DNA of 64,000 bases from Billgrantia kenyensis (GCF_013697085.1 NZ_JACEFT010000003.1:186001-250000), one strand, 5' to 3'; shown: positions 41,475-53,304, numbered from the stretch's first letter. Numbers and translations: made by a program. Notes: generated by a model not told the origin, from the sequence alone.

Positions 41475-42005
41475 TTACTTCTTCTTGGCTTCTTTGCGAC
41501 GCACCTGCTCGTCGGCGTACCGGACACCCTTGCCCTTATAGGGCTCGGGCGGACGGAAGGCGCGGATTTCCGCAGCCACCTGACCGAGCTTCTGCTTGTC
41601 CGCGCTCTTCAGCACGATGACGGTGTTCTTCGGTGTTTCCACCGAGACACCCTCAGGCAGGGAGTACTCGACCGGGTGTGAGAAGCCCAGTGACAGATTC
41701 AGCGTCTGGCCACTTGCCTGGGCACGATAGCCGACGCCAACGATTTCGAGGGTCTTGGTGAAGCCCTCGGAGACGCCGGTGACCAGGTTCTGGACCAGAG
41801 CACGAGTGGTGCCGACCATGGCCCAGGACTTGGCGCTCTCGCTCGGGTTGAAGGTCAGCTGACCCTCTTCCTGGGCGATGGCCACGTCCGGGTGAACGGT
41901 CATGGACAGCGTGCCCTGGCCGCCCTTGACGGTCAGCTGGTCGGCGTCAAGCTTGACGTCGACGCCGGCGGGCACTTTAACCGGATATTTGGCTACGCGG
42001 GACAT
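41475..42005 (-). CDS. rplF: 50S ribosomal protein L6
   Basis: 176 aa. Two L6 domains: [20 protein letters not shown], and [38 protein letters not shown], with the C-terminal signature [16 protein letters not shown]. 9 nt after rpsH. Confidence 0.97.
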   Translation of the reverse strand: MSRVAKYPVKVPAGVDVKLDADQLTVKGGQGTLSMTVHPDVAIAQEEGQLTFNPSESAKSWAMVGTTRALVQNLVTGVSEGFTKTLEIVGVGYRAQASGQTLNLSLGFSHPVEYSLPEGVSVETPKNTVIVLKSADKQKLGQVAAEIRAFRPPEPYKGKGVRYADEQVRRKEAKKK

Positions 42006-42014
42006 TCCAGACTC

Positions 42015-42407
42015 CTAGAATACGGTGCAGATGACTTCGCCACCGACGCCCGCCTGGCGAGCGGCGCGGTCGGTCATCACGCCCTTGGAGGTGGTGACGA
42101 TCGCCACACCCATGCCGTCAGCCACCTTGGGCAGTGCATCCTTGCCCTTGTACTGGCGCAGGGACGGCTTGGACACCCGCTGCAGGTGCTCGATGACCGG
42201 CTTGCCCTCGAAATACTTGAGGGTCACGGTCAGCTCGGGCTTGGTACCTTCAGCGACCGCGAAGTCGTTGATATAGCCCTCTTCCTTCAATACGCGGGCC
42301 ACCGCGACCTTGAGCTTGGAGGACGGCATGGTAACCGTCTCCTTGGTGGCCATCTGCGCATTGCGGATACGGGTGAACATATCCGCCAGAGTATCTTGCA
42401 TGCTCAT
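42015..42407 (-). CDS. rpsH: 30S ribosomal protein S8
   Basis: 130 aa: [20 protein letters not shown], then [18 protein letters not shown] and [27 protein letters not shown]. In E. coli S8 represses the spc operon by binding mRNA at rplE. 32 nt after rpsN. Confidence 0.97.
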   Translation of the reverse strand: MSMQDTLADMFTRIRNAQMATKETVTMPSSKLKVAVARVLKEEGYINDFAVAEGTKPELTVTLKYFEGKPVIEHLQRVSKPSLRQYKGKDALPKVADGMGVAIVTTSKGVMTDRAARQAGVGGEVICTVF

Positions 42408-42439
42408 TTAGTTTGCGCTCCTGATGTTTCCGTGGCGGC

Positions 42440-42745
42440 TTACCAGCTGGACTTCTTCAGCCCAGGGACCTCGCCACGCATAGCGGCTTCACGCAGCTTG
42501 TTACGGCCGAGGCCGAACTTGTTGTAGTAGCCGTGCGGACGACCGGTGATCCGGCAGCGGTTACGCTGACGCACCGGACTGGAGTCGCGCGGTAGCTGCT
42601 GCAACTTCAGCGTTGCTTCGAAGCGCTCTTCATCGGAAGCGTTCACGCTCTGGATGATCGCCTTGAGCTCGGCACGGCGGGCCGCATACTTCGCGACCAG
42701 CTTGGTGCGCTTGAGCTCACGCTCTACCATGCTCTTCTTTGCCAT
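42440..42745 (-). CDS. rpsN: 30S ribosomal protein S14
   Basis: 101 aa, the long zinc-free form: [20 protein letters not shown] and [22 protein letters not shown]. The CxxC zinc knuckle of short S14 is absent. 10 nt after rplE. Confidence 0.97.
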   Translation of the reverse strand: MAKKSMVERELKRTKLVAKYAARRAELKAIIQSVNASDEERFEATLKLQQLPRDSSPVRQRNRCRITGRPHGYYNKFGLGRNKLREAAMRGEVPGLKKSSW

Positions 42746-42755
42746 GATCCAACCT

Positions 42756-43295
42756 TTATTTCTTGAACGGGAAGTTCAGCGCGCTCAGCAGCGCACGACC
42801 TTCCTCGTCGGTGTTGGCAGTAGTGGTGATGGTGACATCCAGACCACGAATCCGGTCGATCTTATCATACTCGATCTCCGGGAAGATGATCTGCTCACGC
42901 ACACCCATGGAGTAGTTGCCGCGACCGTCGAAGGACTTCGGGTTGAGACCACGGAAGTCACGTACGCGGGGGATCGCGATGTTGACCAGTCGATCGAGGA
43001 ATTCCCACATGCGCTCGGAGCGCAGGGTCACCTTGATACCGATCGGCCAACCTTCGCGCACCTTGAAGCCCGCGATGGACTTGCGTGCCTTGGTCACCAA
43101 CGGCTTCTGACCGGAGAGCTTCTCCAGGTCGCCGATGGCATTCTCGATCAGCTTCTTGTCGCTGGTCGCGTCACCGATGCCCATGTTGAGGGTCACCTTG
43201 GTGATCCGCGGCACCTGCATCACGTTGGCGTAGCTGAACTGCTCTTGGAGTTGAGCCACCACCTCGTTCTGATAACGTTCTTTCAAGTTCGCCAT
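42756..43295 (-). CDS. rplE: 50S ribosomal protein L5
   Basis: 179 aa. L5 binds 5S rRNA. Blocks: [62 protein letters not shown] and [20 protein letters not shown]. 18 nt after rplX. Confidence 0.97.
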   Translation of the reverse strand: MANLKERYQNEVVAQLQEQFSYANVMQVPRITKVTLNMGIGDATSDKKLIENAIGDLEKLSGQKPLVTKARKSIAGFKVREGWPIGIKVTLRSERMWEFLDRLVNIAIPRVRDFRGLNPKSFDGRGNYSMGVREQIIFPEIEYDKIDRIRGLDVTITTTANTDEEGRALLSALNFPFKK

Positions 43296-43313
43296 TTTGC
43301 TACCCGACTCGCG

Positions 43314-43628
43314 TTAGGCGTCGATCTGCGTCTGCGTCGACTTGTAGATACGTACCTTGGTACCGTCTTCCTTAACCTGGAAGCCGACGCGATCCGCCTT
43401 ACCGGTCTCCGAGTTGAAGATCGCCACGTTGGACGCGTGAATCGGAGCCTCGCGCTCGACGATACCGCCCTGATTGCCCGCCATGGGGTTGGGCTTGGTG
43501 TGACGCTTGATCATGTTCACACCGGACACGACGAAGCGGTTTTCGAGAACCCGCTTGACGGTGCCGCGCTTGCCCTTGTCCTTGCCGGCGATGACGATCA
43601 CTTCATCGTCACGTTTGATCTTTTGCAT
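43314..43628 (-). CDS. rplX: 50S ribosomal protein L24
   Basis: 104 aa. The KOW motif [22 protein letters not shown] is near the N-terminus, followed by [16 protein letters not shown] and [19 protein letters not shown]. 14 nt after rplN. Confidence 0.97.
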   Translation of the reverse strand: MQKIKRDDEVIVIAGKDKGKRGTVKRVLENRFVVSGVNMIKRHTKPNPMAGNQGGIVEREAPIHASNVAIFNSETGKADRVGFQVKEDGTKVRIYKSTQTQIDA

Positions 43629-43642
43629 ATCCGCCTCGCTCC

Positions 43643-44014
43643 TTACAGCACTTCGGGCGCCAGGGAAATGATCTTCATGAACTTCTCTGTACGAAGCTCA
43701 CGAGTCACCGGCCCGAAGATACGGGTGCCGATCGGCTGTTCGTTGGTGTTGTTCAACAGAACTGCCGCATTTCCATCGAAGCGGATCAGCGAGCCGTCGG
43801 AACGACGAACACCGCTGCGGGTACGAACCACCACCGCCTTGAGGACCTGGCCCTTCTTGACCTTGCCACGCGGAATGGCTTCCTTCACCGTGACCTTGAT
43901 GATGTCGCCAACACGCGCGTAGCGGCGGTGCGAGCCGCCAAGCACCTTGATGCACTGCACCCGGCGCGCTCCGCTGTTGTCGGCGACATCCAGCATTGTC
44001 TGAGTCTGAATCAT
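43643..44014 (-). CDS. rplN: 50S ribosomal protein L14
   Basis: 123 aa: [20 protein letters not shown] and [24 protein letters not shown], ending [17 protein letters not shown]. First gene of the spc operon; 39 nt from rpsQ, so the S10 and spc transcripts may run together. Confidence 0.97.
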   Translation of the reverse strand: MIQTQTMLDVADNSGARRVQCIKVLGGSHRRYARVGDIIKVTVKEAIPRGKVKKGQVLKAVVVRTRSGVRRSDGSLIRFDGNAAVLLNNTNEQPIGTRIFGPVTRELRTEKFMKIISLAPEVL

Positions 44015-44053
44015 CGGTTTTCTCCAAACCTAATCTGACTGCTCTCGCCGAGC

Positions 44054-44314
44054 TCAGCCCCTGGCCTGCTCGATCACCTCGACCAGCGTCCAAGCCTTCT
44101 TCTTGGACAGCGGACGGCACTCCTGAATGGATACCGTATCGCCGGCCTTGGCCTGGTTCGCCTCGTCATGGGCGTGCAGCTTGGTGGAGCGCTTGACGTA
44201 CTTGCCATAGATCGGGTGCCGCTCGCGGCGCTCGATCATGACGACGATGGACTTGTCCATCTTGTCGCTCACCACCTTGCCGGTGAGCGTACGGGCTTTC
44301 TTTTCTTCGGCCAT
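44054..44314 (-). CDS. rpsQ: 30S ribosomal protein S17
   Basis: 86 aa from ATG 44314 ([20 protein letters not shown]), which follows the rpmC stop by 1 nt with AGGTGA before it. A GTG at 44323 would overlap rpmC. Family blocks: [20 protein letters not shown] and [18 protein letters not shown]. Last gene of the S10 operon. Confidence 0.96.
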   Translation of the reverse strand: MAEEKKARTLTGKVVSDKMDKSIVVMIERRERHPIYGKYVKRSTKLHAHDEANQAKAGDTVSIQECRPLSKKKAWTLVEVIEQARG

Positions 44315-44315
44315 C

Positions 44316-44507
44316 TCAGTCACCTGCCTTCTCGTTGAGCACAGTCTTCACCCGGGCGATGTCCCGACGAACCTGCTTGAGCAGATGAGTCTGGCTGAGC
44401 TGGCCGGTGGCCTTCTGCATGCGCAGGTTGAACTGCTCGCGGAGGAGTTCGAAGAGCTGCTCCTGGAGCTGCTCGACTGACTTTTCACGAATTTCCTGGG
44501 CTTTCAT
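44316..44507 (-). CDS. rpmC: 50S ribosomal protein L29
   Basis: 63 aa from ATG 44507 ([20 protein letters not shown]), overlapping the rplP stop as [36 protein letters not shown] matches L29. L29 lies at the peptide exit and contacts trigger factor and SRP. Confidence 0.96.
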   Translation of the reverse strand: MKAQEIREKSVEQLQEQLFELLREQFNLRMQKATGQLSQTHLLKQVRRDIARVKTVLNEKAGD

Positions 44508-44920
44508 CACATCACCGTCCGTTTCACAAAGGTGGTGGACACGGGCATCTTCTGGGCAGCCAGGGAGAAGGCCTCGCGGGCCAGCTCTTCGGACACGCCT
44601 TCGATTTCATACAGGACCCGACCCGGCTGGATCTGCGCGACCCAGTACTCGACCGAACCCTTACCCTTACCCATACGGACTTCGAGTGGCTTCTTGGAAA
44701 TCGGCTTGTCGGGGAAGACGCGGATCCAGATCTTGCCGCCACGCTTGACGTGACGGGTGATCGCACGACGGCCGGCTTCGATCTGGCGCGCCGTGATGCG
44801 GCCGCGACCGGTTGCCTTCAGGCCGTATTCCCCGAAGCTGATCTTGCTTCCGCGATGCGCCAGGCCACGATTGCGACCTTTCTGCATCTTGCGGAATTTC
44901 ATGCGCTTGGGCTGTAACAT
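44507..44920 (-). CDS. rplP: 50S ribosomal protein L16
   Basis: 137 aa: [47 protein letters not shown] and the conserved end [23 protein letters not shown] ([16 protein letters not shown]). 15 nt after rpsC; overlaps rpmC. Confidence 0.97.
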   Translation of the reverse strand: MLQPKRMKFRKMQKGRNRGLAHRGSKISFGEYGLKATGRGRITARQIEAGRRAITRHVKRGGKIWIRVFPDKPISKKPLEVRMGKGKGSVEYWVAQIQPGRVLYEIEGVSEELAREAFSLAAQKMPVSTTFVKRTVM

Positions 44921-44935
44921 CGACTCGCTCTCCCC

Positions 44936-45637
44936 TTACCTGGAACCTTTCTTCTTGGAGGGCGCGGCCTGAGGCTGTTGCTTGGCCTTGGCGCGGACCT
45001 CTTCGATGCCCCCGAGGATTTCACCCTTGAAGACCCACACCTTGACACCGATGATGCCGTAGGTGGTTTTTGCCTCAAAGGTGGCGTAGTCGATGTCCGC
45101 ACGCAGGGTGTGAAGCGGCACACGACCCTCACGGTACCACTCGGTACGCGCGATTTCGGCACCACCCAGGCGACCTGACAGCATCACCTTGATACCACCC
45201 GCACCCAGGCGCATGGCGTTCTGCACGGAACGCTTCATGGCACGACGGAACATGACGCGACGCTCGAGCTGGCCGGCGATGTTCTGCGCGACGAGCTTGG
45301 CGTCCAGCTCCGGCTTGCGGACTTCTTCGATGTTGACGTGCACGGGCACGCCCATCATCGCGGTGACGTCGCGACGCAGCTTGTCGACGTCCTCGCCCTT
45401 CTTGCCGATCACGATGCCCGGACGGGCAGTGTGAATGGTGATACGGGCGTTGTTGGCCGGACGCTCGATAGTGATCTTGCTCACGGAAGCGTTTTTCAGA
45501 CGCTCCTCGAGGAAGCGACGCACTTCGAGGTCGTTGTTCAGCTTGTCGGCATAAGCACCGCGCTCGGCGTACCACACCGAGGTGTGGTCCTTGACGATAC
45601 CCAGCCGAATACCTGTCGGATTGACTTTCTGACCCAT
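44936..45637 (-). CDS. rpsC: 30S ribosomal protein S3
   Basis: 233 aa from ATG 45637 ([20 protein letters not shown]). The KH domain has [20 protein letters not shown]; the C-terminal domain has [20 protein letters not shown] and [19 protein letters not shown]. Starts further upstream lie in the rplV-rpsC spacer. 11 nt after rplV. Confidence 0.97.
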   Translation of the reverse strand: MGQKVNPTGIRLGIVKDHTSVWYAERGAYADKLNNDLEVRRFLEERLKNASVSKITIERPANNARITIHTARPGIVIGKKGEDVDKLRRDVTAMMGVPVHVNIEEVRKPELDAKLVAQNIAGQLERRVMFRRAMKRSVQNAMRLGAGGIKVMLSGRLGGAEIARTEWYREGRVPLHTLRADIDYATFEAKTTYGIIGVKVWVFKGEILGGIEEVRAKAKQQPQAAPSKKKGSR

Positions 45638-45648
45638 CTGGTCGACTC

Positions 45649-45981
45649 CTACTTCTCGGCTACCTTGACGGTGATGTGGCACGTGCGCTTCAGGATGCGA
45701 TCCGCGCGACCCTTGGCCCGCGGCTTGATGCGCTTGAGCGTCATGCCCTCATCGACGCAGATGGTCGAGACACGCAGCTCGTCGATATCCATGCCGTTGT
45801 TTTCTTCCGCATTCGCGATGGCGGACTGCAGCACTTTCTTGACCAGCTTGGCAGCCTTCTTCGGTGAGAAGGTCAGCAGGTCGAGCGCCTCGGCGACCGG
45901 TTTACCGCGCACCTGGTCAGCCACCAAACGGGCCTTCTGGGCGGATAAACGAGCGCCACGCAGCTTAGCTGTGACTTCCAT
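45649..45981 (-). CDS. rplV: 50S ribosomal protein L22
   Basis: 110 aa: [47 protein letters not shown] and the beta-hairpin loop near [17 protein letters not shown], which lines the exit tunnel. 18 nt after rpsS. Confidence 0.97.
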   Translation of the reverse strand: MEVTAKLRGARLSAQKARLVADQVRGKPVAEALDLLTFSPKKAAKLVKKVLQSAIANAEENNGMDIDELRVSTICVDEGMTLKRIKPRAKGRADRILKRTCHITVKVAEK

Positions 45982-45999
45982 CTCTCAATCCTCTCTGGC

Positions 46000-46275
46000 T
46001 TACCGTTTGGCTTTCTTGTCCGCCGCATGACCGCGATAGGTGCGGGTGGCAGCGAATTCGCCCAGCTTGTGGCCAACCATTTCCTCGGAGACGTGCACCG
46101 GGACGTGTTGGCGACCGTTATGGACTGCAATGGTGAGCCCGACCATGTTCGGCAGGATCATGGAACGACGCGACCAGGTCTTGATCGGTTTGCGGTCGTT
46201 CTTCTCCACTGCAGCCTCAACCTTCTTCAGCAGATGAAGGTCGATAAAAGGACCTTTCTTCAGTGAACGTGGCAC
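46000..46275 (-). CDS. rpsS: 30S ribosomal protein S19
   Basis: 91 aa: [44 protein letters not shown] and [21 protein letters not shown]19 is the binding partner of RimM (2453-3010). 22 nt after rplB. Confidence 0.97.
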   Translation of the reverse strand: MPRSLKKGPFIDLHLLKKVEAAVEKNDRKPIKTWSRRSMILPNMVGLTIAVHNGRQHVPVHVSEEMVGHKLGEFAATRTYRGHAADKKAKR

Positions 46276-46297
46276 AGCCGTTACCCCTTAATGTCTG

Positions 46298-47125
46298 TTA
46301 CTTGGCCTTGCGGCGGCGAACGATCAGCGCGTCAGTGCGCTTGTTCTTGCGGGTCTTGTGGCCCTTGGTGGGCACACCCCACGGCGTCACCGGATGACGA
46401 CCACCGCTGGTGCGGCCTTCACCGCCACCGTGCGGGTGATCCACCGGGTTCATGGCCACACCGCGAACGGTAGGACGCACGCCTCTCCAGCGCTTCGCAC
46501 CGGCCTTGCCAAGTTGACGCAGGCTGTGCTCAGAGTTGCTCACTTCACCCAGGGTCGCGCGGCAGTCGGCCAGCACCTTGCGCATCTCGCCGGAGCGCAG
46601 ACGCAGAGTGGCATAGCTACCTTCACGAGCGACCAGCTGGGCGCTGGTACCGGCACTGCGAGCGATCTGCGCGCCCTTGCCGGGCTTGAGCTCGATGCAG
46701 TGAACGGTGGAGCCCAGCGGGATGTTGCGCAGCGGAAGGGTGTTGCCCTTCTTGATTGCCGCGTTCACGCCGGACTCGAGCTTGTCGCCTGCACTCACGC
46801 CCTTGGGCGCGATGATGTAGCGACGCTCACCATCCAGGTACTTCAGCAGCGCGATGTGTGCGCTACGATTGGGATCGTATTCGAGGCGCTCAACGACGGC
46901 GGGAACGCCATCCTTGGTGCGCTTGAAGTCGATCAGCCGGTAGTGCTGACGATGACCACCGCCCACGTGGCGGGTGGTGATACGACCGTTGTTGTTACGA
47001 CCGCCACTGCGCGACTGCTTCTCGAGCAGCGGTGCGTAGGGCTTACCCTTGTGCAGCTCGCCGCTGACGACCTTGACGAGGTGGCGACGACCGGCGGATG
47101 TGGGTTTAGTCTTGACGATTGCCAT
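46298..47125 (-). CDS. rplB: 50S ribosomal protein L2
   Basis: 275 aa. The RNA-binding region has [24 protein letters not shown]; the C-terminal peptidyl-transferase-associated region has [21 protein letters not shown] with the conserved His. 17 nt after rplW. Confidence 0.97.
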   Translation of the reverse strand: MAIVKTKPTSAGRRHLVKVVSGELHKGKPYAPLLEKQSRSGGRNNNGRITTRHVGGGHRQHYRLIDFKRTKDGVPAVVERLEYDPNRSAHIALLKYLDGERRYIIAPKGVSAGDKLESGVNAAIKKGNTLPLRNIPLGSTVHCIELKPGKGAQIARSAGTSAQLVAREGSYATLRLRSGEMRKVLADCRATLGEVSNSEHSLRQLGKAGAKRWRGVRPTVRGVAMNPVDHPHGGGEGRTSGGRHPVTPWGVPTKGHKTRKNKRTDALIVRRRKAK

Positions 47126-47142
47126 GATCCGTACTCCTGCCC

Positions 47143-47439
47143 TTATTCGGCGCCAGTGAAGTCTTCGAGCGTTTCACCAGCAGCCAGGGTCACGTAAGCC
47201 TTGCGGTAACCCTGACGGCGGCCCAGACCGTGCGCAGTGCGCTTGGTCTTGCCCTTCATGTTCAGCACCTGGACGCGATCGACCTTCTTGCCAAACAGCA
47301 CCTGAACGGCCTGCTTGATCTCGGGCTTGGTCGCGTCACTGGCCACCTTGAACACATACTGGTTGCGCTCGGCGGCGAAAGCGGCCTTCTCGGTCACGTG
47401 CGGACCGAGCAGAACCTTGAATACGCGCTCCTGGTTCAT
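47143..47439 (-). CDS. rplW: 50S ribosomal protein L23
   Basis: 98 aa: [37 protein letters not shown] and the loop [23 protein letters not shown]23 is the main docking site for SRP and trigger factor at the exit tunnel. It overlaps rplD by 4 nt. Confidence 0.97.
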   Translation of the reverse strand: MNQERVFKVLLGPHVTEKAAFAAERNQYVFKVASDATKPEIKQAVQVLFGKKVDRVQVLNMKGKTKRTAHGLGRRQGYRKAYVTLAAGETLEDFTGAE

Positions 47440-48041
47440 GCCAGCTTCTCCTCGAATTTACGCAGAGCAGAGACGGTGACCAGCACCTTGTCAAAGGCGA
47501 TCAGGCTCACCGGATCGGCGGCAGCTACGTCCACCACATCCACATTGGGGATGTTGCGAGCGGCCAGATAGAGCTTCTCGTCGACTTCTTCGGTGACGAT
47601 CAGCGCCTTCTCGAGACCCAGCTCGCCCAGTTTGGCAACCAGCTGCTTGGTCTTGGGCGCATCGACGGTGAACTCTTCGATGGCGACCAGACGCTCCTGG
47701 CGGACCAGCTCGGACAGGATGGAGCGCATCGCGGCGCGGTACATCTTGCGATTGACCTTTTGCGAGTGGTCCTGAGGACGCGCCGCAAAGGTCACACCGC
47801 CACTACGCCAGATCGGCGAGCGAATGGTACCGGCGCGAGCGCGACCGGTGCCCTTCTGACGCCACGGCTTCTTACCGCCGCCACGCACGTCGGAACGGTT
47901 TTTCTGAGCGCGGGTACCCTGACGACCACCGGCCAGATAGGCAGTGACGACCTGGTGAACCAGCGCCTCGTTGAACTCTTTGCCAAAGGTGGCGTCGGCG
48001 ACTTCGACAGTACCTGCGCCTGCAGCAAGATTCAGATTCAT
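47436..48041 (-). CDS. rplD: 50S ribosomal protein L4
   Basis: 201 aa from ATG 48041 ([20 protein letters not shown]). The tunnel loop is [33 protein letters not shown]. In E. coli L4 represses the S10 operon through its leader. A longer frame upstream overlaps rplC and is not L4-like. Confidence 0.97.
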   Translation of the reverse strand: MNLNLAAGAGTVEVADATFGKEFNEALVHQVVTAYLAGGRQGTRAQKNRSDVRGGGKKPWRQKGTGRARAGTIRSPIWRSGGVTFAARPQDHSQKVNRKMYRAAMRSILSELVRQERLVAIEEFTVDAPKTKQLVAKLGELGLEKALIVTEEVDEKLYLAARNIPNVDVVDVAAADPVSLIAFDKVLVTVSALRKFEEKLA

Positions 48042-48055
48042 CGGTGTTATCCCCT

Positions 48056-48694
48056 TCAGCCAGCTTTGACGGCGCTGCGAACGATGACGTCGCTGCCGGT
48101 AGCACCGGGCACGGCACCCTTGATCAGCAGCAGGTTGCGCTCGGCATCGACCCGCACGACTTCGAGGCTCTGGACGGTGCAGCGGGCGTTGCCCATCTGA
48201 CCGGCCATCTTCTTGCCCTTGAAGACACGACCCGGGGTCTGACACATGCCGATGGAACCCGGCGCACGATGCGACAGGGAGTTGCCGTGGGTGGCATCCT
48301 GGGTGCGGAAATTCCAGCGCTTGACGGCGCCCTGGAAACCCTTGCCCTTGGAGGTGCCGGTCACATCGACCTTCTGACCAGCTTCGAAGAGGGATACGGT
48401 GAGTTCGCCGCCCACTTCCGGAGTCTCGTCGCCTTCAGCGAGGCGGAACTCCATCAGCGAGCGACCGGCCTCGACACCTGCCTTGGCGTACTGACCTGCT
48501 TGCGCCTTGGTGAGGTGCTTGGCCTTGCGGGAGCCGGTTGTCACCTGAATCGCGGCGTAGCCGTCGGACTCGACGGACTTCACGCTGGTAACGCGATTCG
48601 GCTCAACCTCGATCACGGTTACGGGCACGGAGGCGCCATCTTCGGTAAAGACGCGGGTCATACCGGCCTTTCTACCGACCAAACCGATAGTCAT
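48056..48694 (-). CDS. rplC: 50S ribosomal protein L3
   Basis: 212 aa: [37 protein letters not shown] and [34 protein letters not shown], the conserved L3 loop; the Gln methylated by PrmB in E. coli lies in this loop. It is 148 nt downstream of rpsJ, a wide gap. Confidence 0.97.
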   Translation of the reverse strand: MTIGLVGRKAGMTRVFTEDGASVPVTVIEVEPNRVTSVKSVESDGYAAIQVTTGSRKAKHLTKAQAGQYAKAGVEAGRSLMEFRLAEGDETPEVGGELTVSLFEAGQKVDVTGTSKGKGFQGAVKRWNFRTQDATHGNSLSHRAPGSIGMCQTPGRVFKGKKMAGQMGNARCTVQSLEVVRVDAERNLLLIKGAVPGATGSDVIVRSAVKAG

Positions 48695-48842
48695 TCTCAG
48701 TCTCCTTTAGTGTACGGGGCTGTCACCCGCTATGGCTGCCCTTTCCAGAGCATTCCACTAGCACGTTGTATGACGCCATCACGGCGTGGCGGCTGCTGCT
48801 CCCACTTGCTTGAGGAGCGCTGGGCCGCGGTGTCTAGTGTAA
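48695..48842 (-). other. Wide intergenic gap between rpsJ and rplC
   Basis: 148 nt inside the S10 operon with no gene I can support. In E. coli this gap is only about 30 nt. An AAAGGAGA ribosome-binding site lies before rplC at the end of it. No clear promoter or terminator is visible. Confidence 0.5.
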
Positions 48843-49154
48843 TCAGTCGAGCTTGATCTGAACGTCCACGCCGGCGGCGAGGTCGAGCTTCATCAGGGCG
48901 TCGACGGTCTTTTCGGTCGGCTCGACGATATCGAGCACACGCTTGTGAGTGCGGATCTCGTACTGGTCGCGCGCGTCCTTGTTGACGTGCGGCGAGATCA
49001 GAACGGTATAGCGCTCACGATTGGTCGGCAGCGGGATCGGACCGCGCACCTGGGCGCCAGTACGCTTGGCGGTATCAACGATCTCCGCGGCGGACTGGTC
49101 GATCAGGCGATGGTCGAATGCCTTCAACCGAATGCGAATCTTCTGGTTCTGCAT
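48843..49154 (-). CDS. rpsJ: 30S ribosomal protein S10
   Basis: 103 aa: [58 protein letters not shown]10 also acts as the NusE transcription antitermination factor. First gene of the S10 operon, directly under the consensus promoter at 49219-49247. Confidence 0.97.
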   Translation of the reverse strand: MQNQKIRIRLKAFDHRLIDQSAAEIVDTAKRTGAQVRGPIPLPTNRERYTVLISPHVNKDARDQYEIRTHKRVLDIVEPTEKTVDALMKLDLAAGVDVQIKLD

Positions 49155-49218
49155 TTGCCCTAAACTCCAATGGATGTCGACGGCGCGTGCCGCCTACCCA
49201 CGCATTCAAAGGATGCGC

Positions 49219-49247
49219 ATTATATGCACGCCGAATGCGAGTGTCAA
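49219..49247 (-). promoter_or_regulatory. S10 operon promoter
   Basis: On the minus strand TTGACA (49242-49247) and TATAAT (49219-49224) are both perfect sigma70 consensus with 17-nt spacing. GCGC follows as a GC-rich discriminator. Predicted start near 49212, so the rpsJ leader is only about 57 nt. Confidence 0.93.
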
Positions 49248-49270
49248 ACACTCTGCATCCGGTGCGCAGA

Positions 49271-49296
49271 AAGGGGGCTCCTCGCGGAGCCCCCTT
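49271..49296 (-). terminator. Terminator of the str operon, after tuf
   Basis: An 11-bp stem (AAGGGGGCTCC, 49271-49281, with 49286-49296), loop TCGC on the plus strand, followed by TTTCTG on the minus strand. It lies between tuf and the rpsJ promoter, separating str and S10 transcription. Confidence 0.85.
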
Positions 49297-49318
49297 CGAT
49301 CAGCCAGAAGCCCAGGGC

Positions 49319-50512
49319 TTACTGAACGATCTTGGCCACGACGCCGGCGCCGACGGTACGACCGCCTTCGCGGATGGCGAAACGCAGGCCGTCATCCATG
49401 GCGATCGGAGCGATCAGGGTGACGACCATCTTGACGTTGTCGCCCGGCATGACCATCTCGACGCCTTCCGGCAGCTCACAGGTACCGGTCACGTCGGTGG
49501 TACGGAAGTAGAACTGCGGACGGTAGCCCTTGAAGAACGGCGTGTGACGACCACCCTCTTCCTTGGACAGCACGTAGACTTCGGCTTCGAAGACGGTGTG
49601 CGGGTTGATGGTGCCCGGCTTGGCCAGGACCTGGCCACGCTCGACTTCGTCACGCTTGGTGCCGCGCAGCAGGGCGCCGACGTTCTCACCGGCACGACCT
49701 TCGTCGAGCAGCTTGCGGAACATCTCGACACCGGTAACGGTGGTCTTGGTGGTGTCCTTGATACCGACGATCTCGACTTCCTCGCCGGCCTTGACGATGC
49801 CGCGCTCGATACGACCGGTGACCACGGTGCCGCGACCGGAGATGGAGAACACGTCCTCGATCGGCATCAGGAACGGCTGGTCGATGGCACGCTCCGGCTC
49901 CGGAATGTACTCGTCCAGTGCCTTGATCAGGTTGGCAACGGCAGTGGTACCCATGCCGTTCTCGTCTTCACCGTTCAGCGCCATCAGGGCGGAGCCGGTG
50001 ATGATCGGCGTGTCGTCGCCCGGGAAGTCGTATTCGTTGAGGAGCTCACGCACTTCCATCTCGACCAGTTCGAGCAGCTCTTCGTCGTCGACCATGTCGG
50101 CCTTGTTCAGGAACACGACGATGTACGGAACGCCAACCTGACGCGACAGCAGGATGTGCTCGCGAGTCTGCGGCATGGGGCCGTCGGCAGCGGAACAGAC
50201 CAGGATAGCGCCATCCATCTGGGCGGCACCAGTGATCATGTTCTTGACGTAGTCGGCGTGCCCCGGGCAGTCGACGTGAGCGTAGTGACGCTGCTCGGAC
50301 TGGTACTCGACGTGAGAGGTAGCGATGGTGATACCACGCTCACGCTCTTCCGGAGCGTTGTCGATGGAGTCGAACTGACGCCATTCACCGCCGAAGACCT
50401 CAGCAGAAACGCGAGTCAGGGCCGCAGTCAGAGTGGTCTTGCCGTGGTCGACGTGACCGATGGTGCCGACGTTGACGTGCGGTTTGGAACGTTCGAATTT
50501 TTCCTTAGCCAC
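49319..50512 (-). CDS. tuf: Elongation factor Tu
   Basis: 397 aa. GTP-binding motifs: [53 protein letters not shown]. Domains 2 and 3 follow ([35 protein letters not shown]). It carries aminoacyl-tRNA to the ribosome. 30 nt after fusA. Confidence 0.98.
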   Translation of the reverse strand: MAKEKFERSKPHVNVGTIGHVDHGKTTLTAALTRVSAEVFGGEWRQFDSIDNAPEERERGITIATSHVEYQSEQRHYAHVDCPGHADYVKNMITGAAQMDGAILVCSAADGPMPQTREHILLSRQVGVPYIVVFLNKADMVDDEELLELVEMEVRELLNEYDFPGDDTPIITGSALMALNGEDENGMGTTAVANLIKALDEYIPEPERAIDQPFLMPIEDVFSISGRGTVVTGRIERGIVKAGEEVEIVGIKDTTKTTVTGVEMFRKLLDEGRAGENVGALLRGTKRDEVERGQVLAKPGTINPHTVFEAEVYVLSKEEGGRHTPFFKGYRPQFYFRTTDVTGTCELPEGVEMVMPGDNVKMVVTLIAPIAMDDGLRFAIREGGRTVGAGVVAKIVQ

Positions 50513-50542
50513 TTCGATAACCTCTTTAACGTTTGCTAGCGG

Positions 50543-52663
50543 TTAGCCTTTCTGGTTGATGACGGCTTCAACGATGCTGGAGGGCGCCTCTTCGTACTTC
50601 GCGAACTCCATAACGTAGCTCGCACGACCCTGGGTCTGAGAACGCAGATCGGTCGCATAACCGAACATCTCGCCCAGAGGCACCATCGCGCGGATGATCT
50701 TGCCGGAGGAAGAGTCATCCATGCCCTGCACCAGACCACGGCGACGGTTGAGGTCACCCATGACATCACCCATGAAATCCTCGGGGGTCACGACTTCGAC
50801 CTTCATCACCGGTTCCAGCAGCACGGCCTTGGCCTTGCGGGCCCCTTCCTTGACAGCCATGGAAGAGGCAACCTTGAACGCGTTCTCGTTCGAGTCCACG
50901 TCATGGTAGGAGCCATCGTACAGCGTGACCTTGACGTCGATCATCGGGTATCCCGCGATGACGCCGTTCTGCAGCTGCTCGTAGGCCCCTTTCTCGACGG
51001 CACCCACGTACTCCTTGGGCACCACACCGCCGACGATCTCGGAAGCGAATTTGAAGTGCATGTCTTCGTCTTCGCCCTTGTCCGCCTCGGTGAGCGGCTC
51101 GATGCGCAGCCAGACATGGCCGTACTGGCCACGACCGCCCGACTGACGCACGAACTTGCCTTCCTGCTCCACGCTGCCGCGGATGGTTTCGCGGTAGGCA
51201 ACCTGCGGCTTGCCGATATTGGCCTCGACCTTGAACTCGCGACGCATGCGGTCGACGATGATGTCGAGGTGGAGCTCACCCATACCGGAGATGATGGTCT
51301 GACCGGTCTCCTCGTCGGTGCGAACCTGGAAGGAGGGGTCTTCCTGGGCCAGCTTGCCCAGCGCCACACCCATCTTCTCCTGGTCGGCCTTGGACTTCGG
51401 CTCCACGGCCACGGAGATAACCGGATCCGGGAACTCCATGCGCTCGAGAATGATCTTGTTCTCAAGATCGCACAGGGTGTCACCGGTGGTAACGTCCTTC
51501 AAGCCGATACAGGCAGCGATATCGCCAGCACGGACTTCCTTGATCTCTTCCCGCGAGTTGGCGTGCATCTGTACCAGACGACCGATGCGCTCTTTCTTCT
51601 GACTGACAGAGTTGTAGACGCTGTCGCCGGAGTTGACCACGCCGGAGTAGACACGAATGAAGGTCAGCGTACCGACGAACGGATCGGTGGCGATCTTGAA
51701 CGCCAGTGCAGCGAAGGGGGCCTTGTCGTCCGCCTCGCGAGTCGCAACGGTGCCATCCTTGTCGTCCAGCTCACCCTCGATCGCCTTGACCTCGGTGGGC
51801 GACGGCAGGTATTCGACGACGGCATCCAGCACCGCCTGCACACCCTTGTTCTTGAACGCCGAGCCGCAAGTCACCAGCACGATTTCGTTGTCCAGGGTGC
51901 GGCGACGCAGGCCGGCCTTGATCTCCTCTTTGGAGAGCTCGCCCTCCTCGAGGTACTTGTCCATCAGCTCTTCCGAGGCTTCGGCGGCGGCCTCGACCAT
52001 CTGCTCGCGATACTCCTCGGCCTTGGCCTGGAGCTCGGCAGGGATGTCGATCAGCTCGTAGGTGGTGCCGAGGTCGTCCTCGTTCCACTTGATCGCCTTC
52101 ATCTCGATCAGATCGATGACGCCCTTGAAGTCTTCCTCGGTGCCCCAGTTGATCTGGATCGGCACGGCGTTGGCGCCCAGCTTCTGCTTGAGCTGGTCGA
52201 CGACCATGAAGTAGTCGGCACCGGTACGGTCCATCTTGTTGACGAACACCATGCGCGGGACTTCGTACTTGTTGGCCTGACGCCAGACGGTCTCGGTCTG
52301 CGGCTGCACGCCGGAGGAGCCGCACAGCACCACCACCGCACCGTCGAGCACGCGCAGTGAACGCTCCACCTCGATGGTGAAGTCGACGTGCCCGGGGGTG
52401 TCGATGATGTTGATGCGATGCTCATCGAACTGGTGGTTCATGCCCTTCCAGAAGGTCGTGACAGCAGCCGAGGTAATGGTGATACCCCGCTCCTGCTCCT
52501 GCTCCATCCAGTCGGTGGTCGAAGCACCTTCGTGAGTCTCGCCAAGCTTGTGGTTGACGCCTGTATAGAACAGGATCCGCTCGGTGGTAGTCGTCTTGCC
52601 GGCATCGACGTGAGCGACGATACCCAAGTTACGGTAGCGGTTAAGTGGAGTCTTGCGTGCCAC
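50543..52663 (-). CDS. fusA: Elongation factor G
   Basis: 706 aa. G domain: [49 protein letters not shown]. Later domains: [36 protein letters not shown], and domain [18 protein letters not shown], with the C-terminal [19 protein letters not shown]. It drives translocation and, with RRF, ribosome recycling. 45 nt after rpsG. Confidence 0.98.
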   Translation of the reverse strand: MARKTPLNRYRNLGIVAHVDAGKTTTTERILFYTGVNHKLGETHEGASTTDWMEQEQERGITITSAAVTTFWKGMNHQFDEHRINIIDTPGHVDFTIEVERSLRVLDGAVVVLCGSSGVQPQTETVWRQANKYEVPRMVFVNKMDRTGADYFMVVDQLKQKLGANAVPIQINWGTEEDFKGVIDLIEMKAIKWNEDDLGTTYELIDIPAELQAKAEEYREQMVEAAAEASEELMDKYLEEGELSKEEIKAGLRRRTLDNEIVLVTCGSAFKNKGVQAVLDAVVEYLPSPTEVKAIEGELDDKDGTVATREADDKAPFAALAFKIATDPFVGTLTFIRVYSGVVNSGDSVYNSVSQKKERIGRLVQMHANSREEIKEVRAGDIAACIGLKDVTTGDTLCDLENKIILERMEFPDPVISVAVEPKSKADQEKMGVALGKLAQEDPSFQVRTDEETGQTIISGMGELHLDIIVDRMRREFKVEANIGKPQVAYRETIRGSVEQEGKFVRQSGGRGQYGHVWLRIEPLTEADKGEDEDMHFKFASEIVGGVVPKEYVGAVEKGAYEQLQNGVIAGYPMIDVKVTLYDGSYHDVDSNENAFKVASSMAVKEGARKAKAVLLEPVMKVEVVTPEDFMGDVMGDLNRRRGLVQGMDDSSSGKIIRAMVPLGEMFGYATDLRSQTQGRASYVMEFAKYEEAPSSIVEAVINQKG

Positions 52664-52708
52664 GGTGGAACTCCCCGTTGGTTGGCGATGCGTTTAGAAG
52701 CGCTGCGC

Positions 52709-53179
52709 TTAGAAGCGGTAGTGCGAGAACGCCTTGTTGGCCTCGGCCATGCGATGCACGTCTTCACGCTTCTTGACTGCGGAACCCTTGCCTTCGGCGG
52801 CATCGAGCATCTCGCCGGCAAGGCGCTGCACCATGGTCTTCTCACCGCGCTTGCGCGCCGCATCCACCAGCCAACGCATGGCCAGCGCCTGGCGACGCGA
52901 GGGACGGACCTCTACCGGCACCTGATAGGTCGCACCGCCAACGCGGCGGGACTTGACCTCGACCATCGGCTGAATGGCTTCCAGCGCGCGATCGAAGATC
53001 TCCAGCGGCTCTTCCTTACTACGCTCGGCAACCGTGTCCAGCGCACCGTAGACGATACGCTCAGCTGTGGACTTCTTGCCGCTGACCATCAGGTGGTTCA
53101 TGAACTTGGCCAGGCGCTCGCTTCCGAACTTGGGATCCGGCAGGATTTCGCGCTTGGCTACAACTCTTCTTCTAGGCAT
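52709..53179 (-). CDS. rpsG: 30S ribosomal protein S7
   Basis: 156 aa from ATG 53179 ([20 protein letters not shown]). Blocks: [22 protein letters not shown] and [24 protein letters not shown]. In E. coli S7 represses str translation via the rpsL-rpsG spacer; here that spacer is 125 nt, long enough for such a site. Confidence 0.97.
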   Translation of the reverse strand: MPRRRVVAKREILPDPKFGSERLAKFMNHLMVSGKKSTAERIVYGALDTVAERSKEEPLEIFDRALEAIQPMVEVKSRRVGGATYQVPVEVRPSRRQALAMRWLVDAARKRGEKTMVQRLAGEMLDAAEGKGSAVKKREDVHRMAEANKAFSHYRF

Positions 53180-53304
53180 GACAAGCCCTCTATCGAAGGG
53201 TCTTTCAGGCAAACCCGGAACTCCCGCATGCTCCATTCGAACCTGCGACGCCCGACCTTACTCTTATCAGACCGAAATTGATTCTGGGTGCGTACCGAGG
53301 CCGA

